A DNA stretch of 13,278 nt from JABCPE02 sp963520725 (GCA_963520725.1 CAUQSG010000046.1:1-13278), one strand, 5' to 3'; positions 1-7,630 are shown, numbered from the stretch's first letter. Notes: generated from the sequence alone by a model not told the origin. A program made the numbers and translations.

Positions 1-1756
1 ATTTAATTCTAATGATGTAGGGCATGGTCATCTGTATGCTATTTCTGAAGTTTTGGTCTGCAAAAACCTTGAATAGCTGATAGTTTTCTTCGCCCATTTG
101 GGATTTTACATAGTTTGTAGTTATACTTTCCTGTTTCAGGCTGCTCATTATCTGCTCGAATTTATCCACTTTTGCAGGATAGCTTACAGCTTCGTATTCT
201 GCTATATTTGCCTTGCTTGCGGCGTATTTTACAGCATCGTTTAGAGAACCTATTTCGTCTACGAGTCCTATTTCTTTGGCTCTTTTTCCAGACCAAACTC
301 TTCCGCTTCCTACGGCATCTATTTCTTCAAAAGTTTTCTTTCTATTTTTAGAAACAAAATGCACAAAACGATTGTAGGTATTTACTACGCTTCTCTGTGT
401 GATGGCAAGCGTCCCTGATGAAAGTCCCGAGAAAGGTGACATCATGTTTGAATTGGCATTGGTAGAAACCACATCAGAGTAAATACCATTTCGGTTCGCT
501 AGGTTTTTAGCATCAGGAATTACCCCAAAAACCCCGATAGAACCTGTGATGGTATTGTTTTGGGCAAAAATCCTGTCCCCAGCCATGGAGATGTAGTATC
601 CGCCAGAAGCAGCATAATCCCCGAATGAAATGATTAGAGGTTTCTTTTGTTTCAGCTGTTGAAGTTCATACAAAATTTCATCAGAAGCATTGGCGCTTCC
701 ACCAGGTGAGTTCACGCGGAGAACCACAGCTTTGATGTTGTCATCCTGAGCTAAATCCTTGATGTATTGGATGTATCTTTCAGAATAGATGTCACTATAT
801 CTGTTTCCATTGTAGATGGTTCCAGACGCGTACAGGACAGCGATTTTATTATCGTTTGTTTTCGTATCTACTTGGGAGAAAGCATAATTTCTGATAGAAA
901 CTTTGTTTAGTTTTTCATCTTTACTAACATTGAGTTTGCTTTTTATAATCTCCTCGTATTCAGATTTTTGAACTAATTTGTCAGCAAGTTTATATTTCAG
1001 GCTCAGGTCAGGAATTGTAGCGTATAGACTATCAACCACGGTTTTGAATTCCGTAGGGTCTAGTTTTCTAGACTGGATGATTTTAGAGGAAATATCTCCC
1101 CAAGCGTCATTTAGAAGGGTAGTCATCTGCTCTTTGTTTTCTGGAGACATTTCGTTTCTGAGGAAAGGCTCTACAGCAGATTTGAAATTTCCATGGCGAA
1201 TGACATTGATGTTAATGCCGTATTTTTCAGCAAATTCCTTTAAGAAAATCACCTCTGTGGAAAGTCCTTTCAGCTCGATGCCTCCCACTGGATTGAGGAA
1301 ATATTGGTCAGCCACCGAACCCAGATAGTAGGACGCTTGGCTTACATTATTCCCATAAGCATAGACAAATTTTTTACTTTTCTTAAAATCTTCCAGACTT
1401 TTTCGGATGTCGTCTATCTGCGTAATCCCAGCATCTATGTCGTCCAGTTCTATGCTGATTCCCTTGATTTTATCATCGTTTTTTGCAGTTTCGATGGCAT
1501 TGAGGATATCTTGGTATTTTAGTTCAGCATCTTCTTTTATCTCAAATATAGAAGACTCGCTTTCGTTCTCATGTTCTACAACTTTGGATTTAAAATCAAT
1601 GGTAAGAACCGAATTTTCTTTAATTTTGATATCTTTGTCTGCGCTGGACATGCTTCCGATGATGATAATCACAAAAAGCAGGAAAAAAGGCAGTAAAATA
1701 CCAGCGATGAATAATGCAACGACATTTGCAAGAACAGTTTTGATGAAATTTTTCAT
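1..1756 (-). CDS. sppA: Signal peptide peptidase SppA, 67K type (3' end beyond the window)
   Basis: Membrane-anchored serine protease of family S49, which degrades signal peptides left in the membrane after secretion. Read on the minus strand from the ATG at 1754-1756, the frame is open for 585 codons to the left edge without a stop, so the C-terminus is cut. That is already about the length I expect for flavobacterial SppA (E. coli has 618), so probably few residues are missing. Residues about 4-34 form one long hydrophobic helix, the membrane anchor. Two tandem S49 domains follow. Lys192, in the context NFKSAVEPF, matches the E. coli general base Lys209. Ser354, in NSPGGS, matches the nucleophile Ser409. 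The stretch ASGGYY and the downstream GSIG are also typical. Both catalytic residues are present, so it should be active. It is divergent from folK, with a TAnnTTTG box 26 bases before the start. Confidence 0.95.
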   Translation of the reverse strand, partial: MKNFIKTVLANVVALFIAGILLPFFLLFVIIIIGSMSSADKDIKIKENSVLTIDFKSKVVEHENESESSIFEIKEDAELKYQDILNAIETAKNDDKIKGISIELDDIDAGITQIDDIRKSLEDFKKSKKFVYAYGNNVSQASYYLGSVADQYFLNPVGGIELKGLSTEVIFLKEFAEKYGININVIRHGNFKSAVEPFLRNEMSPENKEQMTTLLNDAWGDISSKIIQSRKLDPTEFKTVVDSLYATIPDLSLKYKLADKLVQKSEYEEIIKSKLNVSKDEKLNKVSIRNYAFSQVDTKTNDNKIAVLYASGTIYNGNRYSDIYSERYIQYIKDLAQDDNIKAVVLRVNSPGGSANASDEILYELQQLKQKKPLIISFGDYAASGGYYISMAGDRIFAQNNTITGSIGVFGVIPDAKNLANRNGIYSDVVSTNANSNMMSPFSGLSSGTLAITQRSVVNTYNRFVHFVSKNRKKTFEEIDAVGSGRVWSGKRAKEIGLVDEIGSLNDAVKYAASKANIAEYEAVSYPAKVDKFEQIMSSLKQESITTNYVKSQMGEENYQLFKVFADQNFRNSIQMTMPYIIRIK

Positions 1757-1782
1757 AAATAAAAATAAAGTTTAAAATTTTA

Positions 1783-1790
1783 CAAATTTA
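1783..1790 (-). promoter_or_regulatory. Putative -7 promoter box for sppA
   Basis: On the minus strand this reads TAAATTTG, a full match to the Bacteroidota -7 consensus TAnnTTTG, 26 bases upstream of the sppA ATG in the short gap to folK. No clear TTG -33 element is found at the usual distance, so the call rests on the -7 box and its position. Confidence 0.45.
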
Positions 1791-1803
1791 CAAATAGTTA
1801 GTA

Positions 1804-2223
1804 ATGTATAATGTAGTTTTGTTACTAGGAAGTAATTTAGGAAACGCAGAAAATAATATTTTATTGGCTCTCAGCGAGTTGGAAAATAGGGCTGGCAAGA
1901 TTATTAAAAAAACTAAAATCTCAAGGACTTTGCCTGTGGAGTATGATAGTGATAATGTTTTCTGTAACATCGCAGTGTCTATGCAGACAGCGCATTCGCC
2001 CATAAAACTTTTAGATGAAATCAAAAAAATAGAAAACGAAATGGGAAGAATTCATGATTCTAAGTTTTTTGGAGAATACAGAGATAGGATTATAGACATA
2101 GATATAGTGTCTTATGAAGGACTTGTTTTTAGCTGTGATCGATGACAAATTCCACATCATAAACATCTGTATGATAGAGATTTTTCTAGGAAATTATTGG
2201 ATGAATTAGCCTCGGAAATGTAG
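1804..2223 (+). pseudogene. folK: folK (HPPK) interrupted by an in-frame TGA
   Basis: 2-amino-4-hydroxy-6-hydroxymethyldihydropteridine pyrophosphokinase, which transfers pyrophosphate from ATP to the pterin in folate synthesis. The frame opens with the family N-terminus (LLLGSNLGN) and carries the metal-binding Asp pair in DIDI near residues 97-100. At 2143-2145 it meets TGA after 113 residues. Reading on in the same frame gives 25 further codons ending at TAG 2221-2223, including IPHHKHLYDRDF, the conserved HPPK segment with the His and Arg that contact ATP (E. coli His115 and Arg121). The full frame would be 139 codons, a plausible flavobacterial HPPK length. One base change, for example from TTA or TTG (Leu) to TGA, explains the break. 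The 113-residue product would lack part of the ATP site. This is either a recent nonsense mutation or a sequencing error; the intact tail argues against an old pseudogene. Confidence 0.85.
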
Positions 2224-2247
2224 TTTGATGATATAATTTTATTTGTT

Positions 2248-2290
2248 GTGTGCTGAGAAATTTTTCCTCTGCGCACATTTTTATTTTTAG
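2248..2290 (+). terminator. Terminator-like hairpin after folK
   Basis: GTGTGCTGAG (2248-2257) pairs with CTCTGCGCAC (2267-2276) across a 9-base loop, with one G-U pair and one mismatch. A T-rich tail follows from 2278. It lies 24 bases after the ancestral folK stop, as expected for an intrinsic terminator separating folK from recQ. Confidence 0.6.
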
Positions 2291-2317
2291 TAAAACAATA
2301 TAACTTATCTTTTTTGC

Positions 2318-2325
2318 TATTTTTG
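2318..2325 (+). promoter_or_regulatory. Putative -7 promoter box for recQ
   Basis: TATTTTTG matches TAnnTTTG and ends 17 bases before the recQ ATG, downstream of the hairpin at 2248. It would drive the recQ-fmt-fabH run. No TTG -33 element is obvious. Confidence 0.45.
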
Positions 2326-2342
2326 TGAGATAAAATAAATTT

Positions 2343-4238
2343 ATGCCTATCGAAACACGAGATATTCTATTAAAAACCTTGAAAAGTTTTTGGGGTTATG
2401 ATGCTTTCAGGGAGAGTCAGGAAGATATTATTTTGTCTATTTTAGAGCAAAATGATACCTTGGCGCTGCTTCCTACGGGTGGTGGTAAGTCTCTCTGCTA
2501 TCAGCTTCCTGCATTGGTTTTGGAGGGGACTTGTCTGGTGATTTCGCCGCTTTTAGCACTGATGAAAGACCAAGTTTCTCATTTGAAAGATTTGGGAATA
2601 GAGGCAGAATATCTTAGTTCCGAACTGGATGAAGCAGAGCAGGAAGAAATCTACGAAAAGGCAATATCAGGTGAAACTAAACTACTATATGTCTCACCAG
2701 AGCGACTTCATAACCCATTGTTTATGAGGAAGATGCTGGATGTTTCGCTTTCCTTTATTGCGGTGGATGAGGCGCACTGTATCTCGGAATGGGGGCAGGA
2801 TTTTAGGCCGAGTTATCAGCATATCAGCGAGTTTAGAAAAACGATAGGGAATCTGCCTTGTCTAGCTCTTACAGCTACTGCAACGCCCAAAGTCGTTCTT
2901 GATATTAAGGAAAAATTAGGCTTGTCTTCGGTTCGTGTTTTTCAGAAAAGTTACAAAAGGGAGAATATTCATATCTTCCATGAAGAGATTTCTGATAAAT
3001 ACCAAAGAACGCTTAGTTTTTTGAAAATCAATAAGATATCTGGAATAGTCTATGTCCGAACAAGAAGAGAAGCGGAGGAGCTGACAGCATTTTTAAAGGA
3101 AAACAATCTGCAAAATGTAGATTTTTATCATGCAGGGCTTTCGGCAAGGGAGCGAAACGAGAAACAAAGAAAATGGCAGGAAAGGAATGATTTTGTTTTG
3201 ATTTCTACCAATGCTTTTGGGATGGGAATAGACAAGGATAATGTGCGTTTTGTTATCCATTATTCACCCTCTTCCTCGGTTGAAAATTATTACCAAGAAA
3301 TAGGAAGAGCGGGACGGGACGGGCAGGAAAGTTATGCTTTTTTGCTTTGGAACAAACAGGAAATCAGCGAGATGGATGATGTGCTGTCTGCACAGATTCC
3401 AGATAAAACCCAATATTTGAAGGTGATATCCTACATATATTCTATATTTCAGATAGCCGATGGGGAGGCTACGGAGAGGATATTTCAGCTGGATTTACAG
3501 AAGGCGCAGAGTTTCACTAAGATTTCCTTTGCTAAAATTAGAAGTGTTTTGGGATTTCTTCATAATCAGGAAGTTATATTTTGGAATAATTATAAATCGC
3601 CTTCTACAATAGAACTAAAAATCCCAGCCGAAGAATTGGAGGATTTACCGCCGAAAGATGCATATTTTATAGAATTGTTGCTTAGAAATGTTTCTGGAAT
3701 AACTACGCACAAGGTTTCTTTCAACGAAGAAAGCCTGAGTGCAAAACTGGGCGTAAGTCAGCAGATAATAAAGGACAGAATAAAGGAATTGCAAAAAAAA
3801 GAATGGCTGGAATATGTGGACGGAAGCACCGACAGCATAAAGTTCCTAAGACCGCGCGACAGCAGAGAAATACAAGGAAAATACTGGAATTTATTTGAGA
3901 AAATCCAGAGAAATAAAATCCAAAAATGGGAGGAAATGAAATACTTTATCCAAGATAAAGATTTCTGTAAAATGAGAATGATTTTGACTTATTTTGGAGA
4001 AAAATCCTCGGATAACTGCGGAAAATGTAGTTTTTGTCTATCCCAAAATCCAGTCAAAGAAAAAACTTTGTCCGATGAGGTTTTAGAAATATTAACCAAA
4101 AATCCAGCTACTTTTGATGAACTGAGTGTAAAAATATTTTGGCATGAAAAGGAGAAAATCTATGAAACTCTGATAGCTCTGCTGAATTTAGAGAAAATAA
4201 AAATGTTGAACTACAAAACTTATATGATCAATGAATAA
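2343..4238 (+). CDS. recQ: RecQ-family ATP-dependent DNA helicase (short form, no HRDC domain seen)
   Basis: 3'-5' DNA helicase acting in recombination and repair of stalled forks. The 631 residues show the RecQ motif 0 (FRESQ, 22-26), Walker A TGGGKS (45-50), DEAH (142-145) with the aromatic-rich loop just after it, the TATATP motif, and GRAGRDG (321-327). The four zinc-ligand cysteines are Cys542, Cys559, Cys562 and Cys565. In E. coli RecQ (609 residues) the zinc cysteines start only about 50 residues after the helicase core; here about 215 residues intervene, including a winged-helix-like stretch (about 450-500). After the zinc motif only about 66 residues remain, which look helix-turn-helix-like and do not resemble HRDC. 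This resembles the shorter RecQ paralogue that many Bacteroidota carry, judged from memory of the family. The stop overlaps the fmt start by 8 bases, so the two are probably co-transcribed and translationally coupled. Confidence 0.93.
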   Translation: MPIETRDILLKTLKSFWGYDAFRESQEDIILSILEQNDTLALLPTGGGKSLCYQLPALVLEGTCLVISPLLALMKDQVSHLKDLGIEAEYLSSELDEAEQEEIYEKAISGETKLLYVSPERLHNPLFMRKMLDVSLSFIAVDEAHCISEWGQDFRPSYQHISEFRKTIGNLPCLALTATATPKVVLDIKEKLGLSSVRVFQKSYKRENIHIFHEEISDKYQRTLSFLKINKISGIVYVRTRREAEELTAFLKENNLQNVDFYHAGLSARERNEKQRKWQERNDFVLISTNAFGMGIDKDNVRFVIHYSPSSSVENYYQEIGRAGRDGQESYAFLLWNKQEISEMDDVLSAQIPDKTQYLKVISYIYSIFQIADGEATERIFQLDLQKAQSFTKISFAKIRSVLGFLHNQEVIFWNNYKSPSTIELKIPAEELEDLPPKDAYFIELLLRNVSGITTHKVSFNEESLSAKLGVSQQIIKDRIKELQKKEWLEYVDGSTDSIKFLRPRDSREIQGKYWNLFEKIQRNKIQKWEEMKYFIQDKDFCKMRMILTYFGEKSSDNCGKCSFCLSQNPVKEKTLSDEVLEILTKNPATFDELSVKIFWHEKEKIYETLIALLNLEKIKMLNYKTYMINE

Positions 4239-5181
4239 ACTAAAAGTCGTTTTCTTCGGAACGCCTGATTTTGCAAGGGCTTCTCTGGAAGCTATCCATA
4301 CCTCTGCGCATGAGGTGGTAGGAGTCGTTACCGTAGCAGATAAAGCCAGCGGGCGAGGGCAAAAAGTGCATCAGTCTCCCGTGAAAACTTATGCCGTAGA
4401 GCATGGTTTACCGCTGTTTCAGCCAGAAAAACTTCGTAATGAGGAGTTTCTATCACAGATACAAAGTCTAAACGCGGATATCTTCGTAGTGGTGGCATTT
4501 AGAATGATGCCAAAGGTTCTGTTCTCCATGCCGAGGCTGGGAACATTCAATCTACATGCTTCATTATTACCAGATTACAGAGGTGCAGCACCAATAAATT
4601 ATGCCGTTATCAATGGCGAGACAAAGTCTGGTGTCACTACATTTTTCATCAATGAAAAAATAGACGAAGGGAATATTCTCCTTCAAGCAGAAACTGAAAT
4701 TTCTCCCGAAGACAATGCAGGAACACTTCACGACAGACTGATGGAGATAGGCGCGAAACTGGTGGTGGAAACTCTGGATGGTCTTGCGGAAGGGAAACTT
4801 ACAGAAATTCCTCAAAATCAGAAAGAAAATCCTAAAACAGCCTATAAAATTTTCAAAGAAGATACTAAAATAGACTGGGAAAAAGAGGTGGAAGTTATTC
4901 ATAACTTTATCCGTGGAATGTCGCCATATCCTGCTGCTTTTACTATTTTAGAAGTGGGCGGAGAGCAGAAAATATTAAAGATTTTTAAAGGAAAATTCCA
5001 AAAAATAGAACATTCTAAAGAGTATGGCGAGATAGAAATTTCTAAAAATGAATTTAAAATCTATGCTAAAAATGGAGTTTATTTCCCAGAAGAATTACAG
5101 CTGGAAGGAAAAAAACGAATGAGTTTAAAGGATTTTCTAAATGGATTTCATAGTTTTGACGAATTAAAATTGATTAAATAA
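4231..5181 (+). CDS. fmt: Methionyl-tRNA formyltransferase
   Basis: Formylates Met-tRNAfMet using 10-formyltetrahydrofolate, so that translation can start with formylmethionine; cytoplasmic. The 316 residues match the usual length of 310-320. The N-terminal formyltransferase domain carries Asn107 and His109 in FNLHASLLP, followed by DYRGAAP, and Asp145 in KIDEGNI; these equal the E. coli catalytic set Asn108, His110 and Asp146. The loop SGRGQKVHQSPVK (40-52) is the acceptor-stem binding region. A C-terminal domain from about residue 205 (NFIRGMSPYPAA) completes the family layout. The start codon lies inside the last codons of recQ (8-base overlap) and no ribosome-binding site is visible, as is usual in this phylum. 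fabH follows 8 bases later. Confidence 0.97.
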   Translation: MNKLKVVFFGTPDFARASLEAIHTSAHEVVGVVTVADKASGRGQKVHQSPVKTYAVEHGLPLFQPEKLRNEEFLSQIQSLNADIFVVVAFRMMPKVLFSMPRLGTFNLHASLLPDYRGAAPINYAVINGETKSGVTTFFINEKIDEGNILLQAETEISPEDNAGTLHDRLMEIGAKLVVETLDGLAEGKLTEIPQNQKENPKTAYKIFKEDTKIDWEKEVEVIHNFIRGMSPYPAAFTILEVGGEQKILKIFKGKFQKIEHSKEYGEIEISKNEFKIYAKNGVYFPEELQLEGKKRMSLKDFLNGFHSFDELKLIK

Positions 5182-5189
5182 ATTTTGTT

Positions 5190-6212
5190 ATGTATAAAAG
5201 TGTTATAAAGGGAATAGGTCATTATGTTCCAGATAATGTGGTGACTAATGATGATTTAGCTAAAATAATGGATACCAATGATGAGTGGATAACGGAGCGT
5301 ACGGGTATCAAAGAAAGAAGACACAGAACGAGTAAATTTGACAGCCAAGAAACTACAAGTTTCTATGGTTTCAAAGCTTCTGAAAAAGCATTAGAATCAG
5401 CAGGTCTGACAGCGAAAGATATTGATTATATTATCTTTGCGACACTTAGCCCAGATTATTATTTCCCTGGGTGCGGTGTAGTTCTGCAAGAAATGTTGGG
5501 ATGTGATACCATAGGGGCGCTGGATGTGAGAAACCAATGTTCAGGATTTGTTTACGCGCTGAGCGTTGCAGATGCTTTCATCAAAGCGGGTCAGTATAAA
5601 AATATTTTAGTTGTAGGAGCTGAAATTCAGTCAGTTGCATTGGATATGACAGATAGAGGAAGGGGCGTTTCGGTGATTTTTGGTGATGGGGCAGGAGCGG
5701 TAGTGCTTTCGGCTTCTGAAGATGTTGGTGTTCAGGGGATTTTGTCTTATAATATGCACTCCGAAGGGAAATACGCAGAGGAACTGATGATAAAATTACC
5801 AGGGACTAATTTGGGCTGGACAGACAGACTTCTTACAGAGCCAGAAAACATAAAGCCAGAGGAAATATATCCGTATATGAACGGGAATTTTGTTTTCAAA
5901 CAGGCGGTTACTCGTTTTCCAGAGACTATCATTGAATCTTTGAAAAAAGCAGGTAAAAGCGTAGAAGATTTGGATATGCTTATCCCGCATCAGGCGAATA
6001 TCAGAATTTCTCAGTATGTTCAGCAGCTGATGGGGCTTCCAGATGAGAAGGTATTTAATAATATCCAAAAATACGGAAACACCACAGCGGCTTCTATTCC
6101 TATCGCACTGAGCGAAGCAATAGCAGAAGGAAAAGTGAAGAGAGGTGATTTAGTTTGTTTGGCTGCCTTTGGAAGTGGATTTACTTGGGGAAGTGTGTTG
6201 TTAGAATACTAA
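5190..6212 (+). CDS. fabH: 3-oxoacyl-ACP synthase III (beta-ketoacyl-ACP synthase III)
   Basis: Condenses an acyl-CoA primer with malonyl-ACP to begin fatty-acid synthesis (type II system, cytoplasm). The 340 residues carry the complete thiolase-fold triad: Cys117 in RNQCSGF, His267 in IPHQAN and Asn297 in YGNTTAAS. The N-terminus (GIGHYVPDNVVTN, then DEWITERTGIKERR) and the FGDGAGAVVL segment are typical. It is somewhat longer than E. coli FabH (317). Flavobacteria often carry two FabH paralogues, so this may be one of a pair; the other is not in this window, and its primer preference (acetyl or branched) cannot be read from the sequence. It is the last gene of the recQ-fmt-fabH run and is followed at 6232 by a strong hairpin. 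Confidence 0.95.
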   Translation: MYKSVIKGIGHYVPDNVVTNDDLAKIMDTNDEWITERTGIKERRHRTSKFDSQETTSFYGFKASEKALESAGLTAKDIDYIIFATLSPDYYFPGCGVVLQEMLGCDTIGALDVRNQCSGFVYALSVADAFIKAGQYKNILVVGAEIQSVALDMTDRGRGVSVIFGDGAGAVVLSASEDVGVQGILSYNMHSEGKYAEELMIKLPGTNLGWTDRLLTEPENIKPEEIYPYMNGNFVFKQAVTRFPETIIESLKKAGKSVEDLDMLIPHQANIRISQYVQQLMGLPDEKVFNNIQKYGNTTAASIPIALSEAIAEGKVKRGDLVCLAAFGSGFTWGSVLLEY

Positions 6213-6231
6213 TTTAGATTAGCATAAAAAC

Positions 6232-6265
6232 AAAAACCAGCTCGATTTTGAAGCTGGTTTTTTTT
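6232..6265. terminator. Bidirectional intrinsic terminator between fabH and the barstar gene
   Basis: AAAAACCAGCT (6232-6242) and AGCTGGTTTTT (6252-6262) form a perfect 11-base stem with a 9-base loop, followed by a T-run to 6265. The A-rich left flank gives a T-tract on the other strand, so it can stop both fabH and the convergent minus-strand barstar gene ending at 6281. Confidence 0.85.
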
Positions 6266-6280
6266 ATTTGTAAAAGATTT

Positions 6281-6562
6281 TTAATCTTCGTATTGTTCCA
6301 GAAAATAGGAAAAATAAAAGTCAGGAACATCCTCCACAAGGTCTTCTAAAGTCACCAAAAGGTCTTCGAAAATTTCTAACTGCTCCACAGTCATATTTAC
6401 AAATTCTATATGTAAAGGCATTTCCAAATCGCCTGAAATACAGTCATAAAGAGCATCCAGATTGTCTCCAAAATACTCAGGAAGTTCTATTTTTTCTTTC
6501 AGCTGGGCGTAGAAATCCTCCATATCGCCGATTTCTGAAAAATCAATGTATATCGTGTTCAT
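6281..6562 (-). CDS. Barstar-family ribonuclease inhibitor (predicted antitoxin/immunity protein)
   Basis: Small acidic cytoplasmic protein of 93 residues, close to the 90 of Bacillus barstar, which plugs the active site of barnase. The core motif PEYFGDNLDALYDC (28-41) aligns with barstar PEYYGENLDALWDC. Asp36 and Asp40 match barstar Asp35 and Asp39, the residues that enter the RNase active site, and barstar Tyr29 and Tyr30 become Tyr30 and Phe31. The C-terminal half is rich in Glu and Asp, as expected of a charge-complementary inhibitor. It lies 15 bases downstream of the barnase-type RNase on the same strand, so toxin and inhibitor probably share a transcript started at 7113-7120, with the inhibitor second. 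Partnership is inferred from adjacency and family. The shared terminator at 6232-6265 lies behind it. Confidence 0.88.
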   Translation of the reverse strand: MNTIYIDFSEIGDMEDFYAQLKEKIELPEYFGDNLDALYDCISGDLEMPLHIEFVNMTVEQLEIFEDLLVTLEDLVEDVPDFYFSYFLEQYED

Positions 6563-6577
6563 TATCAGTTAATTATT

Positions 6578-7093
6578 TTATTGTTTTTCAAAACTTTTAT
6601 AGTGGTTTTTAGTGAGCCACACTTCTCCATCTTTATTGAAAACTATTCGTTCAGCGTTTCTTCTTCCACAGCGGTAGTTTATGTCAGCCTCGTAGTATTT
6701 TCCATAGCTGGGAAGCTTTTTCTCTCGGTTGCTGAAGCGGTCTCCACCGATAGCCCTATTGGGAAGCACTTCGCAGAGGTTTCCTTCGGATGGTTTCCAG
6801 CCTTGTCTTTTGGCTTCTGCTTTGGTGATGTAGTATTCAGGGAGTTTTTTGTGTTTTTTAACATAGTTGATTACGATGGTTTCATCGGTAAGTTTTTCTA
6901 TGTAGTTTCGCCCTTTTTGGTCTGCGATGCCGTATGGGTCTTTTGTCTTGGATGAGTCTTTTTTATATTGATAACCAACGATTTCGGGAGTATCAAAATC
7001 GGATTTTTTCTTTAAACCAGGAAGAAAATCGCATAAAGCTATAATGAAAATAGCTCCGAAAATTACACTCAAATAGATTTGTTTTTTTGTCAT
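6578..7093 (-). CDS. Barnase-type ribonuclease (microbial RNase N1/T1 family) with N-terminal membrane segment
   Basis: Predicted guanyl-preferring RNase that cleaves single-stranded RNA. The 171 residues begin with a hydrophobic segment (about 6-26) that is a signal peptide or membrane anchor; Cys21 has no proper lipobox because Leu precedes it. A polar linker (28-75) leads to a barnase domain (about 76-170). LPEYYITKAEA aligns with barnase LPDNYITKSEA, and GGDRFSNRE, EADINY and the ending NHYKSF also match. All catalytic and binding residues are present: Lys91, Arg123, Glu135, Arg145, Arg149 and His164, equal to barnase Lys27, Arg59, Glu73, Arg83, Arg87 and His102. Cys107 and Cys142 are absent from barnase and could form a disulfide outside the cytoplasm. 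The barstar gene follows after 15 bases. It may be an exported nuclease or an interbacterial toxin; the sequence does not decide between them. Confidence 0.9.
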   Translation of the reverse strand: MTKKQIYLSVIFGAIFIIALCDFLPGLKKKSDFDTPEIVGYQYKKDSSKTKDPYGIADQKGRNYIEKLTDETIVINYVKKHKKLPEYYITKAEAKRQGWKPSEGNLCEVLPNRAIGGDRFSNREKKLPSYGKYYEADINYRCGRRNAERIVFNKDGEVWLTKNHYKSFEKQ

Positions 7094-7112
7094 TTTATAT
7101 GATTTGAAAAGG

Positions 7113-7120
7113 CAAATTTA
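7113..7120 (-). promoter_or_regulatory. Putative -7 promoter box for the RNase-barstar unit
   Basis: The minus strand reads TAAATTTG, a full TAnnTTTG match 19 bases before the RNase ATG, in the 110-base gap to the divergent second barstar-like gene. I found no matching box for the plus-strand gene in the same gap. Confidence 0.45.
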
Positions 7121-7203
7121 TTCAAAATAAATGTATTTTTACACTTGCATTTGGCTTTTGTCAAATTCTTGGGAGTTTTTTAACTAAAAAATAATCAAAA
7201 TAA

Positions 7204-7533
7204 ATGAACGAAACACGATTAGACTTTCAAAAACAAACATTGGAATATTTTATCGATGTCCGAAATATAAAGACGGAAGTGCATTTTTTACGAAAAATGA
7301 ATGAAGTTTTTCAGTTTCCGAGCTACTTTTGGATGAGTTTAAACTCTATGGATGACTGCATGATGTCTCTAGAATGGATAGAAGCGCTGCATATCATCAT
7401 TCGTGTGGTTCATCTCGAGGAATTGAAACAAAATTGTTTTAAACTTTATGAAATAATAGAAGACACTTTCCAGACTTACAAAAACTATTGGCAAGGCAAA
7501 ACCAGTGAAAAACAGGTGGAAATTCATCTTTAA
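7204..7533 (+). CDS. Second, diverged barstar-like protein
   Basis: Protein of 109 residues that I read as a distant barstar homologue. Residues 39-59 carry FPSYF, then LNSMDDC and LEWI, in the same spacing as barstar PEYYGENLDALWDC and matching the FPxYYGxNWDALxDCLxDLxWL pattern of other barstar-family proteins. Asp51 fits barstar Asp39, but Asp35 is replaced by Asn47, and the conserved Gly-x-Asn before it is Trp-Met-Ser (43-45). A helical C-terminal half (VHLEELKQN and onward) fits the fold. It is transcribed away from the RNase gene, 110 bases from it, so it is not in the same transcript. Possible roles are an extra immunity protein for a different RNase or an altered inhibitor of the neighbouring one. 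The start is the first ATG after several stops. No good terminator follows. The family call is moderate; the partner is unknown. Confidence 0.65.
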   Translation: MNETRLDFQKQTLEYFIDVRNIKTEVHFLRKMNEVFQFPSYFWMSLNSMDDCMMSLEWIEALHIIIRVVHLEELKQNCFKLYEIIEDTFQTYKNYWQGKTSEKQVEIHL

Positions 7534-7630
7534 AGAATAAAATTTTGTAAAAAGATAAGTTTTACTAAAATTAAGAAAAATATTATCAAAATAGGTAGAA
7601 ATATTCTGCCATAGTAGAGAAATAAAATTG

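Noticed and set aside
978..1775. Plus-strand open frames at 978-1328, 1304-1522 and 1407-1775
   Set aside because: They lie over sppA, which is an intact, conserved frame on the other strand; their translations show no family motif.
2143..2145. TGA in folK as a selenocysteine or reassigned codon
   Set aside because: HPPK has no selenocysteine site, the other genes in the window are read with TGA as stop, and no SECIS-like structure is evident just after it. A nonsense change or sequencing error is simpler.
3793..3800. Run of eight A in recQ as a phase-variable slippage tract
   Set aside because: The frame is intact and such A-runs are common in AT-rich genomes; nothing else indicates phase variation.
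6578..6955. Plus-strand frame 6581-6955 and minus-strand frame 6679-6864
   Set aside because: They are shadows of the barnase-type RNase gene, whose catalytic residues fix the real frame.
7094..7203. Search for a promoter of the second barstar-like gene in the divergent gap
   Set aside because: The only near match on the plus strand (TATGATTTG near 7098) has one base too many in the spacer, so I do not call it.
7541..7572. Weak AT-rich inverted repeat after the barstar-like gene as a terminator
   Set aside because: Pairing of TTTTGTAAAA with TTTTACTAAAA needs a bulge and has almost no GC, so it is likely chance in AT-rich DNA.
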